Assembly: GCA_963789075.1 (NCBI GenBank)
Contig: CAWBJQ010000011.1
Location: 62,001 to 126,000 of the forward strand
Direction of reading: 5' to 3'
DNA from: DATATJ01 sp963789075
GTDB taxonomy: Bacteria > Acidobacteriota > Vicinamibacteria > Vicinamibacterales > CAVVIG01
DNA length: 64,000 nucleotides
Shown: positions 15,906 through 24,489 of the stretch, one piece after another
How the letters are laid out: each line of letters starts with the position of its first letter
Numbering within the stretch: position 1 is the first letter of the stretch
The notes under the pieces: model-generated
Seen by the model: the letters and a program-made list of their open reading frames with translations, nothing else
Database searches by the model: none
Told to the model about the DNA's origin: nothing
Program-made: the position numbers and the translations under genes

Positions 15906-17055
15906 ATGAATGATGTGCTCGCCAGACTGTTGAACGACTACCACCGCGGCAGGATCTCGCGTCGCAGAGTGCTGCAGGCCCTGGGAGTGGCGACAGTCGG
16001 CGCGCCGCTGTCGGCATTCGCGCAAGGCCGGTGCATGCTGACCCCGAAACACCGGCGTGCAACACGACCCCCATTTCGGAGGTCTTCGAGCCGACGGGAT
16101 GGAAGACGGTAGCGCTTGATCACCTCACCTTCCGGGTCGCGGAATATCAGAAGGAGGCGGCGTTCTACATCGCGCTCATGGGGTGGAAGCTGCGGAGCGA
16201 CGACGGCAAGCAGGCGGTGCTGGACATGGGCGAGTGGGGATCGGTGATCTTCAAACAGGCGGCCGAGTCGTCCTTCGAGGCCGCGCCGGCCGCCGAACGG
16301 TCGCGGCGCCGTGCACGCGGTCGTCGAGTCCTTCTGCTTCGTCATCGACCCGTGGAACGCGAAGACCGTCGAAGCGGAGCTCCGGAAGCGCAGACCTCAA
16401 TCCCGTCGCCGACAACGACGGCAAGGGCTTCGAAAGCTTCCATGTGACGGATCCGGACGGATTCGACGCTGCAGATCAGCAACGGCAACGGCCTCGCGAA
16501 GATCGCGGCGGACGCCTTCGACCGCCAAGTTGGCGACGCCCGCGCCGTTCGCGCCAACCGGATGGCATACCGTGTGGCTGGACCATCTGTCGTTCGGCGT
16601 GACGAACTACAAGCAGAGCGTCTCCTTCTATTGCAATCTGCTCGGATGGAAGCCCACCTACGACGAAGGCAGCCAGAACGAGTGCATGATCGGCGACGTC
16701 GGCGACGTCGATCATCCGCGGCGGCAATCCGCTCGATCCGGACTTCGGCAAGCCGAACGCGCGCAGCCGGCGCGGCGGGTCGATCGACCACATCTCGTTC
16801 GGCATCTCGCCGTGGGACACCGACGGCGTGAAGGCGGAACTCGAGAAGCGGGGTCTCAAGGCGCAGATCGACACCTCGAGCCGACACCTCGGTCCCGACG
16901 GGACGTACGTGCCCGACGAAATCCACACCGCGGCGTTCAAGAGCTATCACACGACGACGCCGAACGGGTACAACCTGCAGATTAGCTACGTCACACACGA
17001 CAACCGGCTGGCGCTGCCGAACGCCGTCAGGCCCAAGCCGACCGGTAATCGCTAG
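15906..17055 (+). CDS. Tat-exported protein with two VOC (glyoxalase-like) domains, frameshifted
   Basis: ATG 15906 starts a twin-arginine leader (ISRRRVLQALGVATVGAPLSAFA), so folded export is expected. Two VOC domains follow: one from VALDHLTFRV to about GFDLQISNGNG, the second from VWLDHLSFGV to GYNLQISYV. Each has the paired beta-alpha-beta-beta-beta pattern of metal-binding dioxygenases and glyoxalases. The frame breaks about six times (near 16030, 16302, 16390, 16468, 16518, 16710); most breaks are single extra bases, the first a lost one. In frame, the protein ends ALPNAVRPKPTGNR at 17055. Substrate unknown. The density of errors resembles the 49-60 kb region. Confidence 0.75.
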
Positions 17056-17142
17056 ACGCCGCGCGCCGCCGGATCATTATTGAATCTTTACCCGGCGGTG
17101 CTCGACAATACGGGCAGACATTCGCACTGACCGGAGAGGTTC

Positions 17143-17868
17143 ATGCTGAAATCAGGTGTGCTGCCGCTCGTTCTGGTCGCCCTGCTCTGCCCGCTCGTCT
17201 TCGCACAGTCCGCGCACGCTCCCGACAGGTCCGCGATAACGAGGATCATGAGCATCGTGGTACCGCCCCTCGCGGGCGCTCCCTTTTCGGCGACGGTCAA
17301 CACCGAGTGGACGCGCCTGCTTGAAGACGGCGCGAACCAGGTCCTGAGAAACAGCCGCCTGATTGCCCGCGACCGTCAAGGGCGGGTGTTTCAAGAGCGG
17401 CGCTCGTTCGTGGGGCCGACAGGGCCCGACGCATTCCGATTGAGGCAGACGGAGATTACCGATCCGATGGCGAGGACGGTCGCGCTGTGCGAGCCGAACC
17501 AGCGCGTCTGCGAGCTGCGTGTCTACCGACCGGCCGACTGGGGCGTGATCCCCTCGCCCGCCGCCGACCCGAATCGCAATCCCTCCCTGCATTCGGAATC
17601 GCTCGGTACGCGAACCGTTGACGGCCTCGACCTGGTCGGCACGCGTGAGTCGTTGACGATCGGGCCGGGCGCAGTCGGCGCCGACCGTCCGCTCACCGTC
17701 GAGAAGGAATTCTGGTACTCGTCGAAGCTCGGGCTCAACATCTCGACCAGGCGATCGGATCCACGAAGCGGTGTCGAGGTCTACACGGTGACCGACATCA
17801 ATCAGTCGGAGCCCGACCCCAACCTGTTCGTGCTACCGAAAAGCGCGCAGATCGTGGATCATCGTTAG
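17143..17868 (+). CDS. Secreted hypothetical protein
   Basis: A 241-residue protein with a signal peptide (MLKSGVLPLVLVALLCPLVFAQS). The mature part is mixed alpha/beta with motifs WTRLLEDGANQ, RDRQGRVFQERR and VEKEFWYSSKLGLNISTRRSDPRSG, near the end EPDPNLFVLP. This pattern is familiar from acidobacterial secreted proteins of unknown role. It ends 7 nt before the exported MsrA start, so they are probably co-transcribed. Confidence 0.7.
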   Translation: MLKSGVLPLVLVALLCPLVFAQSAHAPDRSAITRIMSIVVPPLAGAPFSATVNTEWTRLLEDGANQVLRNSRLIARDRQGRVFQERRSFVGPTGPDAFRLRQTEITDPMARTVALCEPNQRVCELRVYRPADWGVIPSPAADPNRNPSLHSESLGTRTVDGLDLVGTRESLTIGPGAVGADRPLTVEKEFWYSSKLGLNISTRRSDPRSGVEVYTVTDINQSEPDPNLFVLPKSAQIVDHR

Positions 17869-17875
17869 AGTGGCC

Positions 17876-18598
17876 ATGACACGAATCCTCCGCTGCGCTC
17901 CTGCGATGGCGCTGGCAACCGCGCTGCTCGTGTTGGCCGGCCTCGCGATCCAGGGGTTCCCCGCTGCAGCCGAAGGTGCGCGCGTCGTGCCGGCGCCAGC
18001 GGTCGACGTGCCGCCCGGGCCGGCGACCTCCGCCGTCGTCGTGCTCGCGGGCGGCTGCTTCTGGGGCGTGCAGGGCGTGTTTCAGCACGTCAAGGGTGTG
18101 ACGAGCGCCGTCTCGGGCTACGCGGGCGGCGACAAGAAAACGGCGGAATATGAAACGGTGAGCGGCGGCCGGACGGGACACGCGGAATCCGTTCAGGTGA
18201 CGTTTGACCCGCGCCAAATCAGCTATGGACGGCTGCTGCAGATATTCTTCTCCGTCGTCCACGATCCGACTGAGCTCAATCGACAGGGCCCGGATTTCGG
18301 CACGCAATATCGCTCAGCGATCTTTCCGACGAACGTCGAGCAGGCGGACGTCGCAAAGGCCTACATCGCGCAGCTCGATCAGACGCATGTGTTCAAGAAG
18401 GCGATCGTGACGAGAATTGAGCCGGACCGTGCCTTCTATCCGGCCGAGAACTACCATCAGGATTTTCTGACGCGCAATCCGCGCTACCCGTATATCGCCA
18501 TCAACGACCTGCCGAAGATCGAAGATCTGAAACGCCTCTGGCCCGACGTGTATCGCGCCGTCCCTGTGCTCGTCGCGGCCGCGTCATCGTCCAGATAA
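17876..18598 (+). CDS. msrA: Peptide-methionine (S)-S-oxide reductase, exported
   Basis: Reduces methionine-S-sulfoxide in oxidised proteins. The catalytic motif GCFWG is present with Cys61. SGYAGGD, GRTGHAESVQV, FFSVVHDPTELNRQGPD and YHQDF are the family's conserved blocks. Unlike cytosolic MsrA, about 50 residues precede the domain and form a signal peptide (ALATALLVLAGLAIQG), so the enzyme acts outside the cytoplasm. ATG 17876 is used; a GTG at 17870 is possible. It follows a secreted protein and a Tat-exported VOC protein, which suggests an envelope oxidative-repair setting (inference). Confidence 0.92.
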   Translation: MTRILRCAPAMALATALLVLAGLAIQGFPAAAEGARVVPAPAVDVPPGPATSAVVVLAGGCFWGVQGVFQHVKGVTSAVSGYAGGDKKTAEYETVSGGRTGHAESVQVTFDPRQISYGRLLQIFFSVVHDPTELNRQGPDFGTQYRSAIFPTNVEQADVAKAYIAQLDQTHVFKKAIVTRIEPDRAFYPAENYHQDFLTRNPRYPYIAINDLPKIEDLKRLWPDVYRAVPVLVAAASSSR

Positions 18599-18625
18599 TC
18601 GGGTCGCGATCCAGCCGTCCGCGCG

Positions 18626-20518
18626 TCAGCCGAAATCGAGGTTCTCGGTGATGCGCCGCCCGTCACCCTCGAAGGCACGCTTCAGCCGATCAATCCGACG
18701 CCGCGCTTCCGTCAGGTCGTGCGTGCCGAGCGTGATGTTGAGCAGATCCACGTACCACGGCAGCTTCGCTGCGCCTGTTACGTAGGTCTCGACGATGGCC
18801 TGAGCGATCGGCAGCGTGGTGTCCTTGGAGTCGTCGTGCACGTCGCGGTTGGCGGCGTGCCGCAGCTTGTCGTATTCCTCCGTCAACAGGCGCGCGAACA
18901 GATCGGCGGTCATCGTCTCGCCCGCCTGGACACCGGTCGTGTCCGGCTGTGTGAACGCCGCGCGTTTGTGCAGCCATTCCCAGAGGATGCTGAGCCGGAT
19001 CTCCCCCGTCGCCATATCCTCCATCAGGTACAGAATGTCGTCGTTGCCGAAAAAATCGGCCGGTTTGAGGGCGGCGGCCTGCATGCCCTGGCCGAACGCG
19101 TTGCCGTACTGCAGCGCGACGCTCAGCAGATCGCGGGCCCCGCGAACGGTGCGCGGCGCCGGCTCGAACGCTGTCAGGCCGTCAGCATCTGCCTGCGTGT
19201 ACGTCAGCGGCGGGAAGGTACGTCCCAACTGATTGTCCGCGCCCTCGCGCTCCCACACGGGACGCACGATGTGCACCATCTTCCAGTGCGCCACCCATTT
19301 GCCGCTCGCGCCCTCGCGTTGCTCGCGCTCCGCCCCGCTCACCGCCCGTTTCATGCCGGCGGCAACACCGGCCGGCGTGCCGACGGGAATGTTCGGCTCC
19401 ATCCCGCCCTGCCAGAGCGCGTAATTGCCGACGAGGTCCGGCGTATTGACGGCTCGACGCACACGGTCCTCGTAGTGGCGCATGTAGCCGTACGTCATGG
19501 TGATCGCATCGATGTTCGGGTGCACGATGCCGGGGTCCCACGCCATCGCGTCGGCGACGCTGTTGATGTAGTCCCATCGGCCCGTGTTGAAGCCGACGAA
19601 GTGCGTGCCGAGCGCCGCGCGGATCTCCATCAATTGGAAGCACGCCTCGAGCTGCTCGACGAGGACGTATGTCTTGATGCTGCCCTGCGGAAGGCCGAGA
19701 TGCGCTTCAAGGGCATCCAGGATCTCGCTCCACAGCGCGGCTTCTTCCGCCGTTTGAATCTTCGGCAGGTACAGCACCAGCGAGCGACCGCCTTCGCGGA
19801 GGCGGCGGTGGTTGTTGACGATGTACAGCGTCAGGTCGACGATCGAGGCTGAGAATCCTGCCGCATCCTTCAGGCGAAGCTGGCGATCGTCCAGATGAAG
19901 TGCGCGCGGGCGAAAGATCATCGTCGTGGCGTCGAGCTGATCGCGCCAGTCGTCGACGATCGGGTGTCCGAAGAACCCGTCCGCCCACTGGTTCATCTCA
20001 CCAGCGACCTGTTCGGCGGCCTGCAGAAAGACGGGATCGCGATCGACGGCGAGCTTCAGGCTCCGTTGGTTGTCGAGCGACATGGTGGACAGCTGCCCGA
20101 GTGCGTCTTCGCCGTCGAACATCCAGCCATCGGCCCCCGACAGCAGGGCGTGCGCGATGTTGCGGATGCTGGAGGCGACCGTGCTGCGCGGCTTCGCGGC
20201 CGGCCCCGTGCCCTGAATCCATTGCCGCTGGAGGTCTGGTGGAATCTCGCTGCCGGTGAAGCGGCCGTCGCGCGCATCTTGAACTCTGATCTGCGTGCGG
20301 GGGATCAGCGCGTCTGGATCGAGAAACGCGATCCGCTGCCTGTCGCGGGCGCGGGCAGCGCGGCGCGCGATACGCGCCACCATGATCGACCGCCGGTCAG
20401 CGTCGAAATGCGCGAGCGCCTCGAGCGCCGCCGTCGCGTCCGGTGTCAGCACGTCGGCGTACGAGGTCAGCAGATCGCCGCGCGCGACGAGATGATGCAG
20501 TGTTCCACTCGATGACAT
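18626..20518 (-). CDS. Malate synthase (long variant)
   Basis: Condenses glyoxylate and acetyl-CoA to malate in the glyoxylate bypass. Family blocks seen: DGEDALGQLSTMSLDNQRSLK, FRPRALHLDD, LVLYLPKIQT, TYVLVEQLEACFQLMEI, GFNTGRWDYINS and YGYMRHYED, then GNYALWQGGMEPNIP. About 630 residues is longer than the usual 530-residue form A, the extra length lying mostly in the C-terminal third. Start ATG 20518 (MSSSGTLHHL) is chosen over 20533. Isocitrate lyase is not in this window. Family assignment is firm; exact subclass is not. Confidence 0.82.
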   Translation of the reverse strand: MSSSGTLHHLVARGDLLTSYADVLTPDATAALEALAHFDADRRSIMVARIARRAARARDRQRIAFLDPDALIPRTQIRVQDARDGRFTGSEIPPDLQRQWIQGTGPAAKPRSTVASSIRNIAHALLSGADGWMFDGEDALGQLSTMSLDNQRSLKLAVDRDPVFLQAAEQVAGEMNQWADGFFGHPIVDDWRDQLDATTMIFRPRALHLDDRQLRLKDAAGFSASIVDLTLYIVNNHRRLREGGRSLVLYLPKIQTAEEAALWSEILDALEAHLGLPQGSIKTYVLVEQLEACFQLMEIRAALGTHFVGFNTGRWDYINSVADAMAWDPGIVHPNIDAITMTYGYMRHYEDRVRRAVNTPDLVGNYALWQGGMEPNIPVGTPAGVAAGMKRAVSGAEREQREGASGKWVAHWKMVHIVRPVWEREGADNQLGRTFPPLTYTQADADGLTAFEPAPRTVRGARDLLSVALQYGNAFGQGMQAAALKPADFFGNDDILYLMEDMATGEIRLSILWEWLHKRAAFTQPDTTGVQAGETMTADLFARLLTEEYDKLRHAANRDVHDDSKDTTLPIAQAIVETYVTGAAKLPWYVDLLNITLGTHDLTEARRRIDRLKRAFEGDGRRITENLDFG

Positions 20519-20567
20519 CCAACGAGCATACAACCCGAGCCGTTCGCCGTGCCAGTCGCTAAGCCAA

Positions 20568-20636
20568 GGGGACGGGTCTCCGTACCGGTACCGAGACCCG
20601 TCCCCCGTACCAGTACGGAGACCCGTCCCCCGTACG
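20568..20636. repeat. 18-bp perfect inverted repeat with internal direct repeat
   Basis: A perfect 18-bp inverted pair (20568-20585 with 20613-20630; core ACGGGTCTCCGTAC). GAGACCCGTCCCCCGTAC occurs twice (20593-20610, 20619-20636). It lies between the divergent starts of malate synthase and a small membrane-protein gene. Confidence 0.75.
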
Positions 20637-20694
20637 CCGTTCGCGGCCGGCCGAAAGCGTGGCTCCGGCGTCCTATTCTGCGGAGGTATTGCCT

Positions 20695-20943
20695 ATGTCC
20701 GTCAGTTTACGCATCGGCCTCTTCCTGCTCTGGGTCGTCTCCCTGATCGTCGTCGGCACGCTGGTCTCCGCTCAGGCGCCAAGCCACCGCGATCCGGCAC
20801 CCGTGATCTCGGGCAGCGATATTGGCTTCCGTCCCGACGGCTGGCGCGGCACAGCCCGGACCGGCACCTTCGTCGTGCGCATCAATGGCGAGTGGGTGGA
20901 TGCAGTGGACGTGATGACGGTCAAGAAAGCGACGACGCGATAG
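20695..20943 (+). CDS. Small membrane-anchored hypothetical protein
   Basis: 82 residues beginning MSVSLRIGLFLLWVVSLIVVG, a signal anchor, followed by a short soluble part (DIGFRPDGWRGTARTGTFVVRINGEWVDAV). A GGAGG-type ribosome-binding site (cggaggt) lies 8-13 nt before the ATG. The 3' end overlaps the convergent sterol-desaturase gene by 23 nt. No family recognised. Confidence 0.6.
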   Translation: MSVSLRIGLFLLWVVSLIVVGTLVSAQAPSHRDPAPVISGSDIGFRPDGWRGTARTGTFVVRINGEWVDAVDVMTVKKATTR

Positions 20944-21748
20944 ATGGGGACGGCGGCCGTGGCCCGGCGCGAAACGGGAGCGCCAGAGACTTCTCGAGCG
21001 TGACCGCCGCCGGATCGAGAAAGCCGTCCACGCCGACGGTGATCGCAGTCTGCGGCACATCGTCGCGGCCGCTCGCATGCAGCGTATCCCAGCACGACAA
21101 CAGGCTCGAAAAGTTCGTGTTCATCTCCGCGCCGCGTACGGAGTGGTGAATGCCGTGCATCCGCGGAGTGACGAAGATGCGCCGGAGCCGGGTCTCAAGA
21201 TGCTCCGGCAGCTCGACATTGCTGTGGTGAAAGATCACGGACAGCACGAGCATCCGCTGCCACAGCGCGAGCGTATCGCGGTCGACCCCGAGCAACACGA
21301 TTTGCGCCGCGCGAAAACCTGCACTGAGCGCCAGCTCCCCGAAATGGAAGCGCAGACCGGTCGTGCTGTCGAGATCGAGATCGAGATGGTGCACCGCGTG
21401 AAAACGCCATAGGAGCGGCACGCGATGATTCAGGCGGTGCCAGACGTACAGCGTGTAGTCGAGCAGCAGAAAGCCGAGGACGACGCGCAGCGCCCGAGGA
21501 ACGCGGAGCGCGCGCAGCAGGCCAAGTCGTTGCCGCGCTGCCACGGCCAGGGCCGGCTCGATGACGGGCAGCTCGCTCGCGGCGGTCGTCAAGCCCGCGA
21601 GCAGGCCGATGGCGAGATTCCGCCCGACGCGTCCGACACCGGGCTCTTTGGCGCGCCGCAGGGGACGAAGCCGCTCGGCCACCGCCAGCGCGCCCGCGGC
21701 CACGCCGAACGCGAGCCATCGCCACCGCTTCGACACGCCCGGGATCAT
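20921..21748 (-). CDS. Sterol desaturase / fatty acid hydroxylase family protein
   Basis: An integral-membrane di-iron oxygenase of about 275 residues. The histidine cluster is complete: HRLNH (HxxxH), HAVHH (HxxHH), HHSN and HGIHH. Four hydrophobic stretches surround them. Such enzymes hydroxylate or desaturate lipids, carotenoids or sterol-like substrates. The start is set at ATG 21748 (MIPGVSKRWRW); the frame is open further upstream but would run antisense through the lactate permease. Only 24 bp separate the two divergent starts. Confidence 0.82.
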   Translation of the reverse strand: MIPGVSKRWRWLAFGVAAGALAVAERLRPLRRAKEPGVGRVGRNLAIGLLAGLTTAASELPVIEPALAVAARQRLGLLRALRVPRALRVVLGFLLLDYTLYVWHRLNHRVPLLWRFHAVHHLDLDLDSTTGLRFHFGELALSAGFRAAQIVLLGVDRDTLALWQRMLVLSVIFHHSNVELPEHLETRLRRIFVTPRMHGIHHSVRGAEMNTNFSSLLSCWDTLHASGRDDVPQTAITVGVDGFLDPAAVTLEKSLALPFRAGPRPPSPSIASSLS

Positions 21749-21772
21749 ATATAATCCGCGCCCAATCCCCGA

Positions 21773-23386
21773 ATGTTCAGCCAAACACTCGTCCCGCTCG
21801 GCAGCCTTTGGCTGACCGTACTCGTCGCGTTCGTGCCGCTCATCGCACTGCTCACGCTGCTGGCGGGCCTTCGGATGACGGCCTGGCTGGCGACGCTGTG
21901 CGCCGGCGCGATCACGGCGGCGATTGGCATCGCCGTGTGGCACGCGCCAGCCAGTGGCATCGCCCGCGCGTATCTGTATGGCGGTCTCCAGGGCGTCTGG
22001 GCCGTTGACTGGATCACGTTCTGGGGCCTGATCATTTTCAACACGCTTGTCGCCACCGGCGATTTCGAGCGATTCAAGACGTGGATGGTCCACCACGCGA
22101 CCCACGACATCCGCATTCAGACGCTGATGCTCGCCTGGGCATTCGGCGCGCTGCTCGAAGGGGTCGTCGGCTTCGGGTATCCGTGGGCGGTCATCGCGCC
22201 GATTCTCATCGGCTTCGGCATTGCGGATCTCGACGCCATCCGCGTCGCGGCGCTCGCCAACAACGCGCCGGTGTCGTACGGCGCGCTCGGCGCGCCGGTG
22301 ATCGCGCTGGCCGCCGTCACCGGCCTGCCGTTGATGGCGCTCTCCGGATCGATCGGGAACGTTGTCGCTGTGCTGGCACTCCTCCCGCCGTGGATTCTGC
22401 TGTATCTGGTGAGCGGTGCGGAAGGTGTGGCGGAAGCATGGCCGCTCGCCATCGTCGCATCGCTCGCCTATATCGCGGGGCAATGGCCCGTCGCCCGATA
22501 TCTGGGGCCGTACTTGCCGGACGTGACCGGCGCGCTCGTGTCGTTCTGGGGATTGTTCCTGTTCACGAAGGTCTGGCACCCGAAAACCGTGCGAGGATTC
22601 GGCGGCCACGCGATTGTCTCAGGGGCCGGCGGTCCAGTCAGTGCGTACGACGCCAGCGATGTCGGCTCAGGGCTGCGCGCGTGGAGTCCGTACATCGTGC
22701 TGATCGTGGTGGTCGTCGCGTGGACCGGACCGTGGTCGACGCTGCCAGCCTACAGCCTCTTGAAGCTGTCTGAACCTGGCATCAGCTCGATCACACATCA
22801 GCCGTTCTCGCAGACGTTCAACCTGACGCCACTGAGCGGCGGGACGGCCATCCTCGCCTCGTGGCTCGTCCTGCTGGCGATCCTGCGTCCGCCGGTCGGC
22901 GAGATCGCGGGCGTGTTCCGGCGCACGTTCCATCAGATGTGGGGCGCGCTGCTCGTCGGCTTCTTCATCTTCGGCCTGGCGTTCGCGTTCGTTTACAGCG
23001 GCATGGCCAACTCGCTCGCGTACGGCTGCTCGAAAGTGGGTCTCTGGTTCGTCGTCCTCGCACCCATTCTGGGCTGGGTCGGCGTCGCACTCTCCGGCAG
23101 CAACACGTCGACCAATGCGATGTTCGGACCGGTGCAGATGATGACGGGTCGTCTCCTGAACCTGCCGCCGCTGCTGCTGCCGTCGTTCAACTCCGTGGGA
23201 GCGGAAGTCGGCAAGCCGATCGCGCCGCAGACCGCGAGCGTCGGCGTCTCGACCAGCCGCTTCGTGCGGAGCGAAGGCGACGTGATCCGCCACAACATGA
23301 GCTGGACGCTCGTGCTGCTCGCCTACCTCGTGCTGATCGCGCTGGTGTTCTACTACTTCATGCCGAACGCGATGGCGCTCTCGTAA
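21773..23386 (+). CDS. L-lactate permease family transporter
   Basis: A 537-residue polytopic permease (about 13 helices) of the LctP/LldP family, which imports lactate or glycolate with protons. Diagnostic stretches include ALLEGVVGFGYPWAVIAPIL, ANNAPVSYGALGAPV, FNLTPLSGGTAILASW, LSGSNTSTNAMFG and SVGAEVGKPIAPQTASVGVS. The start ATG 21773 lies 24 bp from the divergent sterol-desaturase start. No lactate dehydrogenase genes adjoin it. Length and motifs are complete. Confidence 0.92.
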   Translation: MFSQTLVPLGSLWLTVLVAFVPLIALLTLLAGLRMTAWLATLCAGAITAAIGIAVWHAPASGIARAYLYGGLQGVWAVDWITFWGLIIFNTLVATGDFERFKTWMVHHATHDIRIQTLMLAWAFGALLEGVVGFGYPWAVIAPILIGFGIADLDAIRVAALANNAPVSYGALGAPVIALAAVTGLPLMALSGSIGNVVAVLALLPPWILLYLVSGAEGVAEAWPLAIVASLAYIAGQWPVARYLGPYLPDVTGALVSFWGLFLFTKVWHPKTVRGFGGHAIVSGAGGPVSAYDASDVGSGLRAWSPYIVLIVVVVAWTGPWSTLPAYSLLKLSEPGISSITHQPFSQTFNLTPLSGGTAILASWLVLLAILRPPVGEIAGVFRRTFHQMWGALLVGFFIFGLAFAFVYSGMANSLAYGCSKVGLWFVVLAPILGWVGVALSGSNTSTNAMFGPVQMMTGRLLNLPPLLLPSFNSVGAEVGKPIAPQTASVGVSTSRFVRSEGDVIRHNMSWTLVLLAYLVLIALVFYYFMPNAMALS

Positions 23387-23403
23387 CGCTGCCACCAGAT
23401 CGA

Positions 23404-23432
23404 TGTAGCGCGAAGGCTTTAGCCGAGCGCTG
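23404..23432. repeat. REP-like half element
   Basis: TGTAGCGCGAAGGCTTTAGC and the following CGAGCGCTG match the left arm of the elements at about 4552 and 37620. No full right arm is present. It lies in the 78-bp gap after the lactate permease. Confidence 0.6.
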
Positions 23433-23464
23433 CCTCGCGTGAGCGATAGAATCAGTCTCGGTAC

Positions 23465-23872
23465 ATGCCTCCGGAGCAATCTCCCTCCGCCTCGATCCGG
23501 CTGGATGTCTGGCTGGACGTCGCGTGCGTATTCAGAACGAGGTCGGAAGCGCAGAAAGCCTGCGCTGGCGGCAAGGTCGAGGTCAATCGGCAGGCCGCGA
23601 AGCCGAATCGTTTGCTGCGCGTCGGCGATCGGATTGAGATCAGCCGTCCCTTCGGGCGCAAGCAGAGCCTGATCGTGCGAGGACTGGCGGAGCGACACAT
23701 TCCCCGCGCGGAGGCGCGCCAGCTCTACGAGGATCTGACGCCGGCGCCGACAGCGGAGGAAGTGGAAATGCGGCGCATCGAGCGCGCGTATCGCACGGCG
23801 CTGACGCCGCCGCGCGCGCCGGACAAGCGTCAGCGGCGCGCGCTGCGGAAGATGAAAGGGCGCGACGACTAG
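23465..23872 (+). CDS. S4-domain RNA-binding protein (Hsp15-like)
   Basis: A 135-residue protein with an N-terminal S4 domain (about 12-75: RLDVWLDVACVFRTRSEAQKAC, GGKVEVNRQAAKPNRLLRVGD) and a basic C-terminal tail. This matches the HslR/Hsp15 family, which binds 50S subunits carrying stalled peptidyl-tRNA. The Arg/Lys-rich end (PDKRQRRALRKMKGRDD) fits RNA binding. Confidence 0.82.
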   Translation: MPPEQSPSASIRLDVWLDVACVFRTRSEAQKACAGGKVEVNRQAAKPNRLLRVGDRIEISRPFGRKQSLIVRGLAERHIPRAEARQLYEDLTPAPTAEEVEMRRIERAYRTALTPPRAPDKRQRRALRKMKGRDD

Positions 23873-23875
23873 CGG

Positions 23876-24157
23876 CTACTTCTTCTTGGTCGTGGTGGCG
23901 GGCTTCGCCTCGATGTCGGTCGCCACCATCTTGTAGTTGACGGTCACCTTGTCGCCCACCTTCGGAATGCCCTTCGTGTCCTTCGAGACTTCAAACGTCC
24001 ACGTTTCTTTGGCGCTCTTCTCCACCGTCAGCGTGGCGGCGTCGACGCTCTTCACCGTTCCCGTGAACTGATACGACTTCGTCGCGGCATACCCGCCCAG
24101 CACGAACGTCAACATCAGCACTGCGGCCGCACACGCCGTTAGGCCAATCCGTTTCAT
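23876..24157 (-). CDS. Small secreted hypothetical protein
   Basis: 93 residues with a signal peptide (MKRIGLTACAAAVLMLTFVLGGYAA), then a small beta domain (YQFTGTVKSVDAATLTVEKS, GIPKVGDKVTVNYKMVATDIEAKP) resembling the DUF5666-type OB-like fold, and a Lys-rich end. ATG 24157 is preferred to 24166. The function is unknown; it is convergent with the S4 protein, 3 nt apart. Confidence 0.65.
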   Translation of the reverse strand: MKRIGLTACAAAVLMLTFVLGGYAATKSYQFTGTVKSVDAATLTVEKSAKETWTFEVSKDTKGIPKVGDKVTVNYKMVATDIEAKPATTTKKK

Positions 24158-24195
24158 AAGCGTCACCTCGAAACGGGATTATAGAAGCAACGGCT

Positions 24196-24489
24196 CTATT
24201 CGGGTCGATTCCCGATGTCGCCGCCGGTCGCGCCAGTGCCTTGACGGTAGTTGCGCGTACCGCCGGCCTCCGTGCCCGTTCCGCCTGTCACGCCTTCGGT
24301 GACGTCGCGCGATCCGGCGTGCTCGGTACGGTCGTGCTGAGAGCCGCCGGCCATCGACTCGTTGTCTTCGCTATCTTCGCTGCCGGCCGGCTCGGGCGGC
24401 GACTTTCGTGCGATCTCGTCGTGTGCGGCCGGGGTCGGATTGATATCGCCGAGAATTCCGCTCTGCATGCGCTCATCTGCTTTTGCCAT
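24196..24489 (-). CDS. Gly/Glu/Asp-rich hypothetical protein
   Basis: A 97-residue hydrophilic, probably disordered protein (MAKADERMQSGILGDINPTP at the start; GGTGTEAGGTRNYRQG near the end). The ATG at 24489 overlaps the end of the glycogen-debranching gene by 17 nt, and that gene is upstream on the same strand, so the two are likely co-transcribed. The open frame extends to 24531 without a good start. No family recognised. Confidence 0.5.
   Translation of the reverse strand: MAKADERMQSGILGDINPTPAAHDEIARKSPPEPAGSEDSEDNESMAGGSQHDRTEHAGSRDVTEGVTGGTGTEAGGTRNYRQGTGATGGDIGNRPE

Noticed and set aside
21749..22609. N-terminal extension of the sterol desaturase to a 562-residue protein
   Set aside because: The extension lies antisense to the lactate permease, is Arg/Asp-rich and lacks any motif; the family N-terminus begins at 21748.
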